Assembly: GCA_020344755.1 (NCBI GenBank)
Contig: CP070829.1
Location: forward strand, 606,273 to 670,272
DNA: 64,000 bases
Origin: Gemmatimonadales bacterium
GTDB taxonomy: Bacteria; Gemmatimonadota; Gemmatimonadetes; Longimicrobiales; Gaopeijiaceae
Reading direction: 5' to 3'
A model generated the notes under the pieces. It had not been told where the DNA came from and did not search any database. It saw only the letters and a program-made list of their open reading frames with translations. Positions 1 to 8,726 of the stretch are shown here, in pieces (the stretch's first letter is position 1; each line of letters begins with the position of its first letter). The position numbers and the translations under genes are program-made.

Positions 1-805
1 CGATTCGGCCCTCCTCCTCATTGTAGAAGGCGTGGTGCCGATAGGCGTCTTCCTGAAAGTCCGTGCCGAACCGTCGATTCAGGACCCGAAGGGCGTTTCG
101 GTTGAACTCCGCCGTGACCCCGGCACCGTCATTGTACGCGGCTTCCAGCTCCGCCAGTGATTTCCGACGGGAGGGGCGCAGGTCCACACCCAGGAGGAAG
201 TGGTCCCCCGGCCGGAGGAACCGGGCCACATTCCGGAGGATGGCCGTGGCCTCGGGATCGGTGAAGTTCCCGATGGTGCTGCCCAGGAAGGCCAAGAGGA
301 GGGGCCGTGGCGCGTCCAGGTTCGGGTCGAGCGGGTGGGTCAGGTCTCCCTCCACCGGCCGGACCTCCAGGTGCGGGTATTCCCTCCGCAGCTGCGCGGC
401 GGTGTCCTCCAGGAACTCGGCGCTCACGTCGACGGGCAGGTAGCATCCGTGGATCCCCTGCGCCTCCATCTGGTCCAGCAGGATCCGGGTCTTCCGGGCG
501 CTGCCAGCCCCGAGCTCCAGGAGGGAGGCGGGACGGATGCGCCGGACGAGTTCCTCCGCCCACGCGTCCAGGAGGGCGTACTCCGTCCGGGTCGGGTAGT
601 ACTCCGGCAGCTTCGTAATCCGAACGAAGAGCTCCGAGCCACGGGTATCGTAGAAGTACCGGGAGGAGATCCGCTTCGGGTCCTGCCGAAGACCCTCCCA
701 TACTGCTTCGAGCTCTCTGGCGCCTTCGCACACCGATTCGAGCTCGGCGTCGCTCTCGCCGGGGTCTCCCCCGCTGATCCTGCCCTCCGGAGCGTCGGTC
801 CTCAC
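1..805 (-). CDS. egtD: L-histidine N-alpha-methyltransferase EgtD, 3' end cut by window edge
   Basis: EgtD transfers three methyl groups from S-adenosylmethionine to histidine to make hercynine, the first step of ergothioneine synthesis. I translated this frame by hand: it begins at a GTG (805-803) that overlaps the egtB stop as GTGA, so the two are translationally coupled. The readable 268 residues show the family pattern: SSRYFYDTRGSELF, then PEYYPTRTEY, the Rossmann SAM-binding motif LLELGAGSARKTR, and the conserved LGSTIGNF. The protein normally has about 320 residues, so roughly the last 50 lie beyond position 1. It is downstream of egtB in the same transcription unit. The family assignment is firm; only the C-terminus is unseen. 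Confidence 0.93.
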   Translation of the reverse strand, partial: MRTDAPEGRISGGDPGESDAELESVCEGARELEAVWEGLRQDPKRISSRYFYDTRGSELFVRITKLPEYYPTRTEYALLDAWAEELVRRIRPASLLELGAGSARKTRILLDQMEAQGIHGCYLPVDVSAEFLEDTAAQLRREYPHLEVRPVEGDLTHPLDPNLDAPRPLLLAFLGSTIGNFTDPEATAILRNVARFLRPGDHFLLGVDLRPSRRKSLAELEAAYNDGAGVTAEFNRNALRVLNRRFGTDFQEDAYRHHAFYNEEEGRI

Positions 806-2142
806 ACGCCCTCGACCTCGTCCCGAGCGCATCGGAATCCGGCGAAGATCTGCCTGCGGATGGGGTAGTCCCAGTTCCGGAAGGTGGCGCGGATGGCCCC
901 GGTGCGGGTGGCGAAGGACCCGCCCCGCAGAACCTTGTACTCGTCTCCGAAGAAGACCTCCGAGTACTCGGGGTACGGGAAGGTGCGGTACCCGGGGTAG
1001 CCGTGGAAGTCGGAGGACGTCCACTCCCAGACGTCGCCGATCATCCCGTAGCACCCCACCGGACTGACGTTCGATGGGTACGACCACACCGGAGCCGTGT
1101 CGAAGGCGAGGGCGTCGACGTTCGCACGCTCCGGCGTGGCGGGTCCATCTCCCCAGGGATAGAGGTGCCGCCGTGCCGCCAGGGGGTCCCAGGTGGCCGC
1201 GGCTTCCCACTCGAACTCCGTGGGGAGGCGCTTTCCGGCCCACCGGGCGTAGGCGTCGGCCTCCCAGTAGCACACATGGCAGACCGGCCGTTCCGGATCC
1301 AGCGGGCGGATCCGGTCGAAGAAGCGCTCGGTCCACCCCGATCCGGCCTCTTTCCACTCCTTGGGGGAGCCGATCCCCTCTTCACGGATCCAACGGAAGC
1401 CCTCCTCCTGCCAGAGCTCGGGCCGAGTGTACCCGCCGTCCTCCACGAAGGCCCGGAACTCCCCGTTGGTCACGGGAGCCGCGTCGATCCAGAAGGGGGC
1501 CAGCTCGACCTGGTGAGCCGGGCGCTCGTTGTCGTAGGACTGGGACCGGTCGTCCGTGCCCACATCGACCGTGCCCCCGGGAAACCGGACCATCGTTCCT
1601 GGCTCGGGGCGCTCCGATGGCGCCTCGGGAGGCTCCACCGCCCGGGGGGCCACATACGGATCGCCCCGCTTCAACTGGAGTGTCTGGAGGATCGTCTCGT
1701 CGTGCTGGTACTCGTGTTGCAGGACCATCCGATACACGAACGATTCCTCGAGCAGGGTACCCCGACTTTCCGCCGCCACCCGGTGGAGAGAGTCCAGGAC
1801 GCGGCGGCGAATGCCTCCGAGGAACTTCCGGACTTCCACGGCGCCGGGAAGGGGAAGCTGGTCCCGCACGGACCTGGGGTTCCGGAAAGGGTCGTACATT
1901 CCCCGGAGCCCCTCACTCCCCCCTGCCCCCTCCAGGTTCTCCAGCAGCCAGACCTCTTCGAAGTGGGCGATGTGACCCAGGTCCCACACGATGGGAGACA
2001 TGAGGGGGTCGTGTTGCCGACGAAGCTCCTCGTCGGCGAGGGTGCCCACGAGGAGAAGCGTTCGGGCCCGGGCCTCGTGGAGGAGTTCGGCGATTTCGTG
2101 GGGTGCGAGGGTCCTGCCGGGCTTCAGATCCATGGGGCGCAT
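802..2142 (-). CDS. egtB: Ergothioneine sulfoxide synthase EgtB
   Basis: EgtB is a non-haem iron enzyme that joins hercynine to a thiol (cysteine or gamma-glutamylcysteine) with oxygen, giving the sulfoxide precursor of ergothioneine. The 446-residue product has an N-terminal DinB-like four-helix domain with candidate iron ligands H57 (WDLGH) and the HxxxHxE motif H143/H147 in LQHEYQHDE. A formylglycine-generating-enzyme (FGE-sulfatase) domain follows, with PVTNGEFRAF in the middle and the typical end VLRGGSF...FAGFRCARD. Length fits the family. The first ATG (MRPMDL) is preceded by AGGGAG three bases upstream, which favours it over the second ATG. It is the first gene of an egtB-egtD pair; egtA, egtC and egtE are not in view, so the thiol donor cannot be told. 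Confidence 0.93.
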   Translation of the reverse strand: MRPMDLKPGRTLAPHEIAELLHEARARTLLLVGTLADEELRRQHDPLMSPIVWDLGHIAHFEEVWLLENLEGAGGSEGLRGMYDPFRNPRSVRDQLPLPGAVEVRKFLGGIRRRVLDSLHRVAAESRGTLLEESFVYRMVLQHEYQHDETILQTLQLKRGDPYVAPRAVEPPEAPSERPEPGTMVRFPGGTVDVGTDDRSQSYDNERPAHQVELAPFWIDAAPVTNGEFRAFVEDGGYTRPELWQEEGFRWIREEGIGSPKEWKEAGSGWTERFFDRIRPLDPERPVCHVCYWEADAYARWAGKRLPTEFEWEAAATWDPLAARRHLYPWGDGPATPERANVDALAFDTAPVWSYPSNVSPVGCYGMIGDVWEWTSSDFHGYPGYRTFPYPEYSEVFFGDEYKVLRGGSFATRTGAIRATFRNWDYPIRRQIFAGFRCARDEVEGV

Positions 2143-2278
2143 CCGCTCCCTTTGCGCGGGAAGTCAACGCAAGATAGGGTTGCTCTCGAACCGGATCTAC
2201 CGCGACTCCGGTCCGTGACCAACGCTTTTCCGGCGGCGTGGGTTCCACGGGGCGGTTGTCCCTCTCCCTGGCGCTCCT

Positions 2279-3034
2279 CTGAACGCTTCGCCCACCGCAG
2301 AACCCACCCCGGCGCTGGAGGGACGTTCCCTCGTCAAGCGGTACGGCGCCCATCGGGCTCTGGACTCGGCCGACCTCACGGTGCGGCAGGGTGAGACCGT
2401 CGCGTTGGTGGGCGAATCGGGCTCCGGGAAGACCACGCTCCTCAGGGTCTTCAATGCCCTGGTGGCCCCCGAGGCGGGCACCGCCTGGGTGGCGGGGCGC
2501 CCGGTGTCCCAGGAGGACCCGGTGCAGTTGCGGCGCCGTCTCGGATACGTCCCCCAGGAGGGAGGTCTGCTCCCGCACTGGAGCGTCCTGCGGAACGTCG
2601 CGCTCGTCCCGACCCTTCTGCAGAGGGACGATCCGGAGGACCTGGCGCGGCGTGCGCTCGCCCGGGTGGGGCTGGACCCGGCGGCCTTCGAGGGCCGGTA
2701 TCCCCGGACGCTGTCCGGCGGACAGCGCCAGCGTGTGGCCCTGGCCCGAGCACTGGCGGCGGATCCCAGGGTGATCCTCCTGGATGAGCCCTTCGGCGCC
2801 CTGGATGCCCTGAGCCGGTCTGCCCTGGTGGAGACCTTTCAGGAGGTGCTGAAGGAGGCGGGGGTCTCGGCCCTTCTGGTCACCCACGACCTGGGGGTGG
2901 CGTTTCGCCTGGCCGGGCGCGTGGCGGTCCTTCGGAACGGGAGAGTCGTGCAGTGCGCGCCTCCCTCGGTACTGCGAGCCGACCCCTCCGACGCCTACGT
3001 GCGCGCCCTCCTCCAGCGCGGAGGTGTGGCGTGA
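2279..3034 (+). CDS. Osmoprotectant/glycine betaine-type ABC transporter ATP-binding protein
   Basis: Cytoplasmic ATPase that powers the binding protein-permease encoded next to it. It shows Walker A GESGSGKTT, signature [15 protein letters not shown], Walker B VILLDEPFGALD and the H-loop THD. The only ATG/GTG/TTG start in this frame is GTG 2381, but homology to ABC ATPases (SLVKRYGAHRALD) clearly begins about 20 codons before it. The frame is open back to an in-frame TGA near 2216-2218. I therefore set the start at CTG 2279; CTG 2315 is the other non-standard candidate and GTG 2381 the conservative one. Lengths are 251, 239 or 217 residues. The stop overlaps the next gene as GTGA. Substrate is inferred from the partner. 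Confidence 0.82.
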   Translation: MNASPTAEPTPALEGRSLVKRYGAHRALDSADLTVRQGETVALVGESGSGKTTLLRVFNALVAPEAGTAWVAGRPVSQEDPVQLRRRLGYVPQEGGLLPHWSVLRNVALVPTLLQRDDPEDLARRALARVGLDPAAFEGRYPRTLSGGQRQRVALARALAADPRVILLDEPFGALDALSRSALVETFQEVLKEAGVSALLVTHDLGVAFRLAGRVAVLRNGRVVQCAPPSVLRADPSDAYVRALLQRGGVA

Positions 3035-4929
3035 GCCGGGTCGACGGCCCTGTCGACGGGAGCCCGGGAGACCGTCGGTGGAGATGTGGGGGTGCACGGA
3101 CGCCCGGCGGCCGTGCCTCCGGGCCCGCTCTCGCCCTCCTCGTCCTGGCCACGGCGGCGGGAGCTACCCTGCCCCCGACGGACTCGGTGGGCCCCGGCGG
3201 GGGTAGCGTCACCCAAGATTCGTCACCACCCCGGCCCCCGGAGTCCGGGCCGCGTCCCGTGGTGGTAGCCAGCAAGAGCTTCGCCGAGAGCCTGCTCCTG
3301 GGCGAACTCTTCGCACAGCTCCTGGAAGCGCGGGGCACGACCGTGGATCGCCGATCCGGCTTGGGGTCCACGGAGGTCCTCTTCCGGGCGCTCGTGGCCG
3401 GAGAGGTGGACGTCTACCCGGAATACTCGGGCACGGGACTCCTGGTGATCCTGGGAGAGGAGGCCGGTGGGTCCACGCCGCTGGAGGTCTACCGTCGGGT
3501 GCGGACGGCCTTCGACCAGCGCTGGGGCTTGCGCTGGCTTCCAGCCCTGGGCTTCCAGAACACCTACGCCGTGGCGGTGCGAAGGTCCACCGCGGACTCG
3601 TTGCAGCTGCGCACCCTTTCCGACCTGGCGGTTCGTGCTCCGCAATTGGTGGCAGGCCTGACGCCGGACTTTATCGGACGGAGCGACGGCCTTCCGGGGT
3701 TGGAGGCGGCGTACGGGATGCGATTCGGTGAGGTGCGACCCCTGCTCCAGGCGGTGAAGTACCAGGCACTCGCCGCCGGCGAGGTGGACGTCATCGATGG
3801 GTACTCCACGGACGGGGCGCTGGCCCGGTACGCCCTGGTGGTCCTCCGGGATGATCAGGGTTTCTTCCCCCCCTACGAGGCCGCCGCGCTGGTGGGGCGC
3901 GAGCTGGCGCGGTCCCGACCCGAGGCCGTGACGGCCCTGACCGAGCTGTCGGGTCTCCTGGACGAGGCCACCATGCAACGGGCGAACCGCGCCCTGGAGG
4001 TGGAAGGGGAGGCGGTGGAGGCGGTGGCCGCTCGGCTCCTCGGGGAGCTGGGGCTGGTGAGCGGCGAAGCGTTGGGCCCCGACGTCCCGACGTCCGAGCG
4101 GCAGAGCTTCCTCCCCTTCTTCTGGGAACGCCGACGGGAGACGCTGGCCCTGACGGTGGAACACCTGGTGCTGGTGGGCGTCTCCCTCCTGGCGGCGATC
4201 CTGTTTGCGGTTCCAGGGGGATTGGCCCTGGCCGGACGCCCGGGTTCCGCCGAAGGGGTGATCCGGGGAGTGGGACTTCTCCAGACCGTTCCCTCCATCG
4301 CCCTCCTGGCCTTCATGATCCCCCTCCTGGGGATCGGGTTCCTCCCGGCTGCCGCCGCCCTCTTCCTCTATTCGCTCCTTCCCGTGATTCGCAACACCTA
4401 CACGGGTGTTGTGGAGGCCGATCCCGCTGCGGTGCGGGCCGGCACGGCGTTGGGCATGACCGGTGGGCAGGTCCTCCTGCAGATCCGACTGCCCCTGGCG
4501 GCTCCCGTCATCATGGCCGGGATCAGAACCGCTGCCGTCATCAACGTCGGGACGGCGACCCTGGCCGCCTTCATCGGTGCCGGCGGACTGGGCGAGCCCA
4601 TCGTGGCGGGCCTCGCCCTCTCGGACACCCGCCTCATCCTCTCCGGAGCCCTCCCGGCGGCCCTCCTGGCCGTCCTGGTGGATGGACTCCTCGCCCGGGT
4701 GGAAGTTGCGGTGGCTCCCCGGGGTCTCCGGGACCGTGGTCCCGGAGGACGCGGCCGACATCCCCGGTACCCCGGGGACGAGTCGGATGCGGACCTCCCC
4801 CTCCGGCCCCCTGCTCTTCCGGCCGAGTCCGACGGCCTCGCACGACCGTCCGGGGACCTCACCGTGCCCTCCGACGACCTTGCCTCGCGCCGTTCTGGCG
4901 CCCACCCCCGACGAGATCCCCCCTCATGA
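3031..4929 (+). CDS. Fused glycine betaine/choline-type substrate-binding protein and ABC permease
   Basis: A 632-residue importer subunit. Residues about 32-47 form a hydrophobic export/anchor segment. Residues about 75-345 are an OpuAC/OpuBC-like substrate-binding domain (VVVASKSFAESLLLGELFAQ, EVDVYPEYSGTG, GEVDVIDGYSTDG). Residues about 369-560 are a BPD_transp_1 permease with several membrane helices and the EAA loop (AAVRAGTALGMTGGQVLLQIRLP). The last 70 residues are polar and Pro/Arg-rich. The start is GTG 3031, overlapping the ATPase stop; a longer reading from 2953 would lie inside the ATPase gene. The family usually takes up glycine betaine, choline or related osmolytes, but the exact ligand is not readable here. 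The order, binding domain before permease, is the reverse of the usual fusions I know. Confidence 0.88.
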   Translation: MSRVDGPVDGSPGDRRWRCGGARTPGGRASGPALALLVLATAAGATLPPTDSVGPGGGSVTQDSSPPRPPESGPRPVVVASKSFAESLLLGELFAQLLEARGTTVDRRSGLGSTEVLFRALVAGEVDVYPEYSGTGLLVILGEEAGGSTPLEVYRRVRTAFDQRWGLRWLPALGFQNTYAVAVRRSTADSLQLRTLSDLAVRAPQLVAGLTPDFIGRSDGLPGLEAAYGMRFGEVRPLLQAVKYQALAAGEVDVIDGYSTDGALARYALVVLRDDQGFFPPYEAAALVGRELARSRPEAVTALTELSGLLDEATMQRANRALEVEGEAVEAVAARLLGELGLVSGEALGPDVPTSERQSFLPFFWERRRETLALTVEHLVLVGVSLLAAILFAVPGGLALAGRPGSAEGVIRGVGLLQTVPSIALLAFMIPLLGIGFLPAAAALFLYSLLPVIRNTYTGVVEADPAAVRAGTALGMTGGQVLLQIRLPLAAPVIMAGIRTAAVINVGTATLAAFIGAGGLGEPIVAGLALSDTRLILSGALPAALLAVLVDGLLARVEVAVAPRGLRDRGPGGRGRHPRYPGDESDADLPLRPPALPAESDGLARPSGDLTVPSDDLASRRSGAHPRRDPPS

Positions 4930-6023
4930 AGAGTCCACTTCCGACGCTCAAGCAGTTGATCCTCCCCGGACTCGTCTTCCAGTCCGTGGTCATCGCCGGA
5001 GGATACGGTACCGGACGTGAGCTGGTGGAATTCTTCCTCTCCATCGGCCCCGCCCAGGGTCTCTGGGCCATGGCCATGGCGACGCTCCTCTGGAGCGCGG
5101 TGGCCATGGCCACTTTCGAGTTCGCCCGGATGACCCGGAGCTTCGACTACCGGGCGCTCATGAAGAACCTGATGGGGCCCGGCTGGGTGGCGTACGAGGT
5201 CGCCTACCTGGGAATGCTCCTGCTCGTCCTGGCCGTGGTAGCTGCCGCCGCCGGTGAGATCGTCCGGGATACCTTCGGACTCCCGTATCCCCTCGGAGTG
5301 GGCTTCATGATGTGCCTGGTCGGCTTCCTGACCCTCAAGGGAAGCGAGCTGATCGAGCGGGTCCTGACGGTTTGGTCCATCCTTCTCTACGTGACCTATG
5401 CGGTCTTTGCCGGGTGGGCGGTGCTGCGTTTCGGGCCCCAGATGGCCGAGGCCCTTCGCTCGCCCGCCACCGGAGACGCCAACTGGGCCCTGAGCGGTGT
5501 CCGCTACGCCGGCTACAACATCGGCATTCTCCCGGCGATCCTCTTCGTCCTCCGGAACCACCGCAGCCGAAGCGTGACGTTGGGGGCCGGACTCCTCGTC
5601 GGGCCCCTGGCCATGATCCCGGCGCTCCTCTTCTACATCGCCCTTCTGGGTGCGTGGCCCGAGGCGTTGGACCGGGCGGTACCGGCTGCCGCCGTTCTCG
5701 AGGCGTTGGGCTCACCCCTCTTCCGCGGCCTCTTCCAGTTGGTGCTCCTGGGAACCCTGGTGGAGACCGGGACCGGGCTGATCCATGCCGTGAACGAACG
5801 GATCGCGCATGGATTCGAGGCCGGAGAGCGCCCCTTCCCCTCCTGGGGCCGCCCTGCGGTTGCGGCGGTGCTCCTCCTTCTGGGGAGCGGCCTCTCCGCC
5901 TTCGGCCTGGTAGACCTGATCGCCCGTGGATACGGACTCATGACCTGGATCTTCCTGCTGGTCTTCGTGCTCCCGGTTCTCACCCTGGGAAGCTGGCGGA
6001 TCGCCACCAGCCGCGACCGGTAG
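4926..6023 (+). CDS. YkvI-family multi-spanning membrane protein
   Basis: A 365-residue polytopic inner-membrane protein with about ten hydrophobic segments and the N-terminal motif FQSVVIAGGYGTGRELVEFF, typical of the YkvI family, relatives of the APC-type (LeuT-fold) transporters. No substrate is established for the family as far as I know. ATG 4926 overlaps the stop of the binding protein-permease gene as ATGA, so it is made together with the osmoprotectant transporter. That suggests a solute-handling or osmotic role, which is inference. Glycines in the first helix (GGYGTG) could form an unwound substrate-binding segment as in LeuT-fold carriers. It is the last gene of the operon; a GC-rich hairpin follows. 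Confidence 0.8.
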   Translation: MKSPLPTLKQLILPGLVFQSVVIAGGYGTGRELVEFFLSIGPAQGLWAMAMATLLWSAVAMATFEFARMTRSFDYRALMKNLMGPGWVAYEVAYLGMLLLVLAVVAAAAGEIVRDTFGLPYPLGVGFMMCLVGFLTLKGSELIERVLTVWSILLYVTYAVFAGWAVLRFGPQMAEALRSPATGDANWALSGVRYAGYNIGILPAILFVLRNHRSRSVTLGAGLLVGPLAMIPALLFYIALLGAWPEALDRAVPAAAVLEALGSPLFRGLFQLVLLGTLVETGTGLIHAVNERIAHGFEAGERPFPSWGRPAVAAVLLLLGSGLSAFGLVDLIARGYGLMTWIFLLVFVLPVLTLGSWRIATSRDR

Positions 6024-6084
6024 CCGGGATCGGAGACGATACGGGGGCAGCGGACCCCGGGTTCCTGGTGCGCTGGGTGGGGAG

Positions 6085-6104
6085 CCCGCGTCAACGCACG
6101 CGGG
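6085..6104. terminator. Hairpin between convergent genes, possible terminator
   Basis: CCCGCGT (6085-6091) pairs perfectly with ACGCGGG (6098-6104) across a six-base loop, with partial extension of the stem on both sides (GGG/CCC). It lies between the end of the YkvI-family gene and the end of thrB, which converge. There is no T-run, so it may be a Rho-assisted end or only a GC-rich chance stem. Confidence 0.35.
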
Positions 6105-6112
6105 ATTCCCGA

Positions 6113-7114
6113 TCAGTCGCGGGGGGATCCCTGGTCGGCGGCTTCCTCCACCCCCCAGCGGGTGCCCTCGTGCCAGGGTCTCAGGTGCAGGGAGAATCCG
6201 CCGCCCGCCTCCGGAGCCCTTTGGAAGGCCCGGACCATGGCTTCCCTCACCGGTCTCACCCGCTTCAGGGGGCAGACCGCGATGAGTCCCGAGCCGGCCC
6301 CGGAGAGGGTCACCGCCCACGCGCCTGCAGCGCGGCCGGCAAGGGCGGCCGCCTCTCCACCGGGAACGAGGGGGAGCCGGTACGGGACGTGGAGCTCGTC
6401 GTCCATGGCCTCCGCCAGGACCTCGCCCTCCCCGCGCGCCAGCGCCGAAAGGAGGAACGCCATCCGCGCAGCGGTCCGGACCGCGACCCCGTGGGGCACG
6501 GTCTCCGGGAGGGCCGCCCGGGCTGTGGCGGTGTCCAGCGGTGCCTCGGGGGCGGCGTACACCCACCCGAGGCGTGGGCTGACCGGATAGTCCGTACACC
6601 GCACCTCCCCGCTCTCGGCGATCCGGGCTGCCACGAGGCCCCCGGTGATGGCAGGGGCCGCGTTGTCCGGGTGCCCCTCCCTTGCCGCGACCCAGTCCAC
6701 CACGGCTCCTCCATCCACGGCACGACCAACGGACAGCAGCCCCAGGACGCGACCTGCGATGCGGGCTGCTGCTGAGGAACCCAGCCCGCGCCCCACCGGA
6801 ATCCGCGAATGAACCTCGAGCACTCCGCCCGGCGGTGCGTCTCCTTGAGCCACGTCGGTCTCGCTCCGCAACTCCATTTCCATCTCTGGTAGCGACTTGA
6901 GCCCATATGTCTCAAGTAACGCCTCAAGCACCAGGTCGTGGCTCGGATCCACGGAGATCTCGGCCAACGTTCCGCTCCGGAGGAGCACGAGGGGGTCGGG
7001 CCCGGGGCGGTAGCGGGCCTCGAGAAAGACGTCCACCGCCATCCCCAGGACATCGAAGCCCGGACCCAGGTTGGAGGTGGAGCCCGGTACCCGCACCCAG
7101 TATCCGTCGCTCAC
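6113..7114 (-). CDS. thrB: Homoserine kinase (GHMP kinase family)
   Basis: Phosphorylates L-homoserine with ATP to O-phosphohomoserine, the substrate of threonine synthase encoded just upstream. The product (333 residues) starts with the GHMP-kinase substrate motif GSTSNLGPGFDVLG, has the ATP-binding loop IPVGRGLGSSAAA, an EGHPDNAAPAITGG segment, and the C-terminal glycine-rich motif SGAGSGLIA. I choose GTG 7114 because it overlaps the thrC stop as GTGA, like many junctions here; an ATG five codons upstream (7129) would overlap thrC by 19 bases. Length and motif order match bacterial ThrB. Confidence 0.93.
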   Translation of the reverse strand: MSDGYWVRVPGSTSNLGPGFDVLGMAVDVFLEARYRPGPDPLVLLRSGTLAEISVDPSHDLVLEALLETYGLKSLPEMEMELRSETDVAQGDAPPGGVLEVHSRIPVGRGLGSSAAARIAGRVLGLLSVGRAVDGGAVVDWVAAREGHPDNAAPAITGGLVAARIAESGEVRCTDYPVSPRLGWVYAAPEAPLDTATARAALPETVPHGVAVRTAARMAFLLSALARGEGEVLAEAMDDELHVPYRLPLVPGGEAAALAGRAAGAWAVTLSGAGSGLIAVCPLKRVRPVREAMVRAFQRAPEAGGGFSLHLRPWHEGTRWGVEEAADQGSPRD

Positions 7115-8427
7115 GTCCCTTCCTCGCATCGGTACGGGTCCCCGGCCCCGGAAAGGACCGCGTCCAGGGCCTCAAGGTCACCCTCCAGGGAGAGGACGAC
7201 CTCTGGCAGCCTCGCCTCTGCCGACAACCGGGGGTGGGCCGGGACCGGAACACCGGTACACCGCTCCACCACTCGGGGGAACTTGGCCGGGTGGGCCGTG
7301 GCCAGGACGGTGACCCGTCCTGCACTCCAGGGCTCCCGCCGCGCCACCGCCACACCTACGGCAGTATGCGGATCCAGATGGGTGCCGCAGGTCGTCCAGG
7401 CCCACCGGATGGCGGCCTCGACTTCCTCATCCGGGACGGAGGTCGGATTCAGCGCCGCCTGAAGCCGGGAGGGGTCGTACCCGAAGAGGTCCTCGAGGCG
7501 CTCCAGGTTCGAGGGGTGCGCCACATCCATGGCGGTGGCGAGGGTTCGGCGCACCGGCGCGTCCCTCACGACGCCTTCCCGGCAATAGCGGAGCAGCGCG
7601 TCATTGGCGTTGAGGGCGGCCACCAGGGAGCCCAGGGGCGCTCCGGTCCGGCTTGCCAGGACCCCGGCGGTGATGTTCCCCAGGTTTCCCGAGGGGACGA
7701 TCACGGGCCGCCTCGCCGGCTCTCCCTTCCCCCACCCTTCCAGCCGCGCCAAGTGCAGGTAGTAGAAGACCTGGGGGAGAAGCCGACCGAGGTTGATCGA
7801 GTTGGCGGAAGTGAGTCGGTGCCGACGTCGGAGTGTTGGGTCCCGGAGTGCGGCCTTCACCAGCTGCTGGCATCGATCGAAGGGTCCGTCCACCTGGACC
7901 GCGACAACGTTTCCCCCCAGGGTGGTGAACTGGCGCCGCTGTACGTCGGAGACGCGCCCTTTCGGAAAGAGCACCACCACCCGGACCCCGGCCAGGCCGT
8001 GGCAGGCCCGGGCCACGGCCCCACCCGTGTCCCCGGAGGTGGCCACCAGCACGGTTCGCGGGGTCGGGTCCTCCAGTCGGGACCAGACCCGGGCGAGGAA
8101 CCGGGCTCCCACGTCCTTGAAGGCGAGAGTGGGACCGTGGAACAGCTCGAGGAGCTGAATCCGCCCGTCCAGCGAGGTGAGGGGGACCGGGAAGTTCAGG
8201 GCCTCGCGCGCCACCGCTTCCAACTCCGACCTCTGGAGCATCCCTTCAACGAGGTGCGGCGCAGCCCACGCCGCCGTGTCGGAGAGGGTCTCACCCAGAG
8301 AGGGCGGTGGAGGTGGGAGCGCGGGCCACTCCATGGGCATGTAGAGCCCGCCGTCTGGCGCGAGCCCTTCTTCCAGTGACTGGACCAGGCCGACCGGGCC
8401 GCTCTCCCTGCTGCTTCTCGCCTGCAC
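7111..8427 (-). CDS. thrC: Threonine synthase
   Basis: PLP enzyme converting O-phosphohomoserine to L-threonine. The PLP lysine is in HGPTLAFKDVGARF, and phosphate/cofactor-binding motifs ATSGDTGGAVA and PSGNLGNITAG are present. The beginning (SGPVGLVQSLEEGLAPDGGLYMP) fits the family's N-terminal domain. The reading frame is open far upstream to 8811, but that extension is Arg/Gly-rich and non-homologous. GTG 8427 has an AGGAGG ribosome site five bases upstream, giving 438 residues, normal for the family. It is the first gene of thrC-thrB; aspartate-pathway genes such as hom are not in the window. Confidence 0.93.
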   Translation of the reverse strand: MQARSSRESGPVGLVQSLEEGLAPDGGLYMPMEWPALPPPPPSLGETLSDTAAWAAPHLVEGMLQRSELEAVAREALNFPVPLTSLDGRIQLLELFHGPTLAFKDVGARFLARVWSRLEDPTPRTVLVATSGDTGGAVARACHGLAGVRVVVLFPKGRVSDVQRRQFTTLGGNVVAVQVDGPFDRCQQLVKAALRDPTLRRRHRLTSANSINLGRLLPQVFYYLHLARLEGWGKGEPARRPVIVPSGNLGNITAGVLASRTGAPLGSLVAALNANDALLRYCREGVVRDAPVRRTLATAMDVAHPSNLERLEDLFGYDPSRLQAALNPTSVPDEEVEAAIRWAWTTCGTHLDPHTAVGVAVARREPWSAGRVTVLATAHPAKFPRVVERCTGVPVPAHPRLSAEARLPEVVLSLEGDLEALDAVLSGAGDPYRCEEGT

Positions 8428-8726
8428 GAATCCCTCCTGGAAGCCGCGCCCACCGGGACGGAGCACCAGGCTATCCCAGCCCCCCCCCCGGCGCCAGCCC
8501 TCGGAGCGGGACCCGATGCCGTGCGACACCCCTCCTCCCCGGCGCCACGGCGGGTGACACATCGGCACACGCCGCGCCGAAGTGCCCATCTCCACCGATC
8601 GTGCCGGCACCCCGATGGGCCGCAAGTCCGCGCGGACGCCTATCACCGGCGCCCCCGTGGACGGGCGGCCACGGCACCCTCCTTGCCCGAAGATTCGGCG
8701 AACCCCCTCTTCCCGCGGAGCCGAGA
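8428..8726. other. Divergent intergenic region between thrC and the Usp gene
   Basis: About 300 bases separate the two divergent starts and should hold both promoters. I found no convincing -35/-10 pair, no threonine/isoleucine-rich leader peptide and no T-box or riboswitch fold. A run of ten C residues (8480-8489) is the one striking element. An open frame across it in the thrC direction is Arg/Gly-rich and looks non-coding. Confidence 0.5.
8433..8438 (-). promoter_or_regulatory. Ribosome binding site deciding the thrC start
   Basis: AGGAGG on the minus strand lies five bases before GTG 8427. It supports that codon over earlier in-frame starts, which have no homology downstream of them. Confidence 0.7.

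Noticed and set aside
1003-2394. A 463-codon plus-strand frame opposite egtB
   Set aside because: It is a shadow of egtB with no motif and would run into the ABC ATPase gene in another frame.
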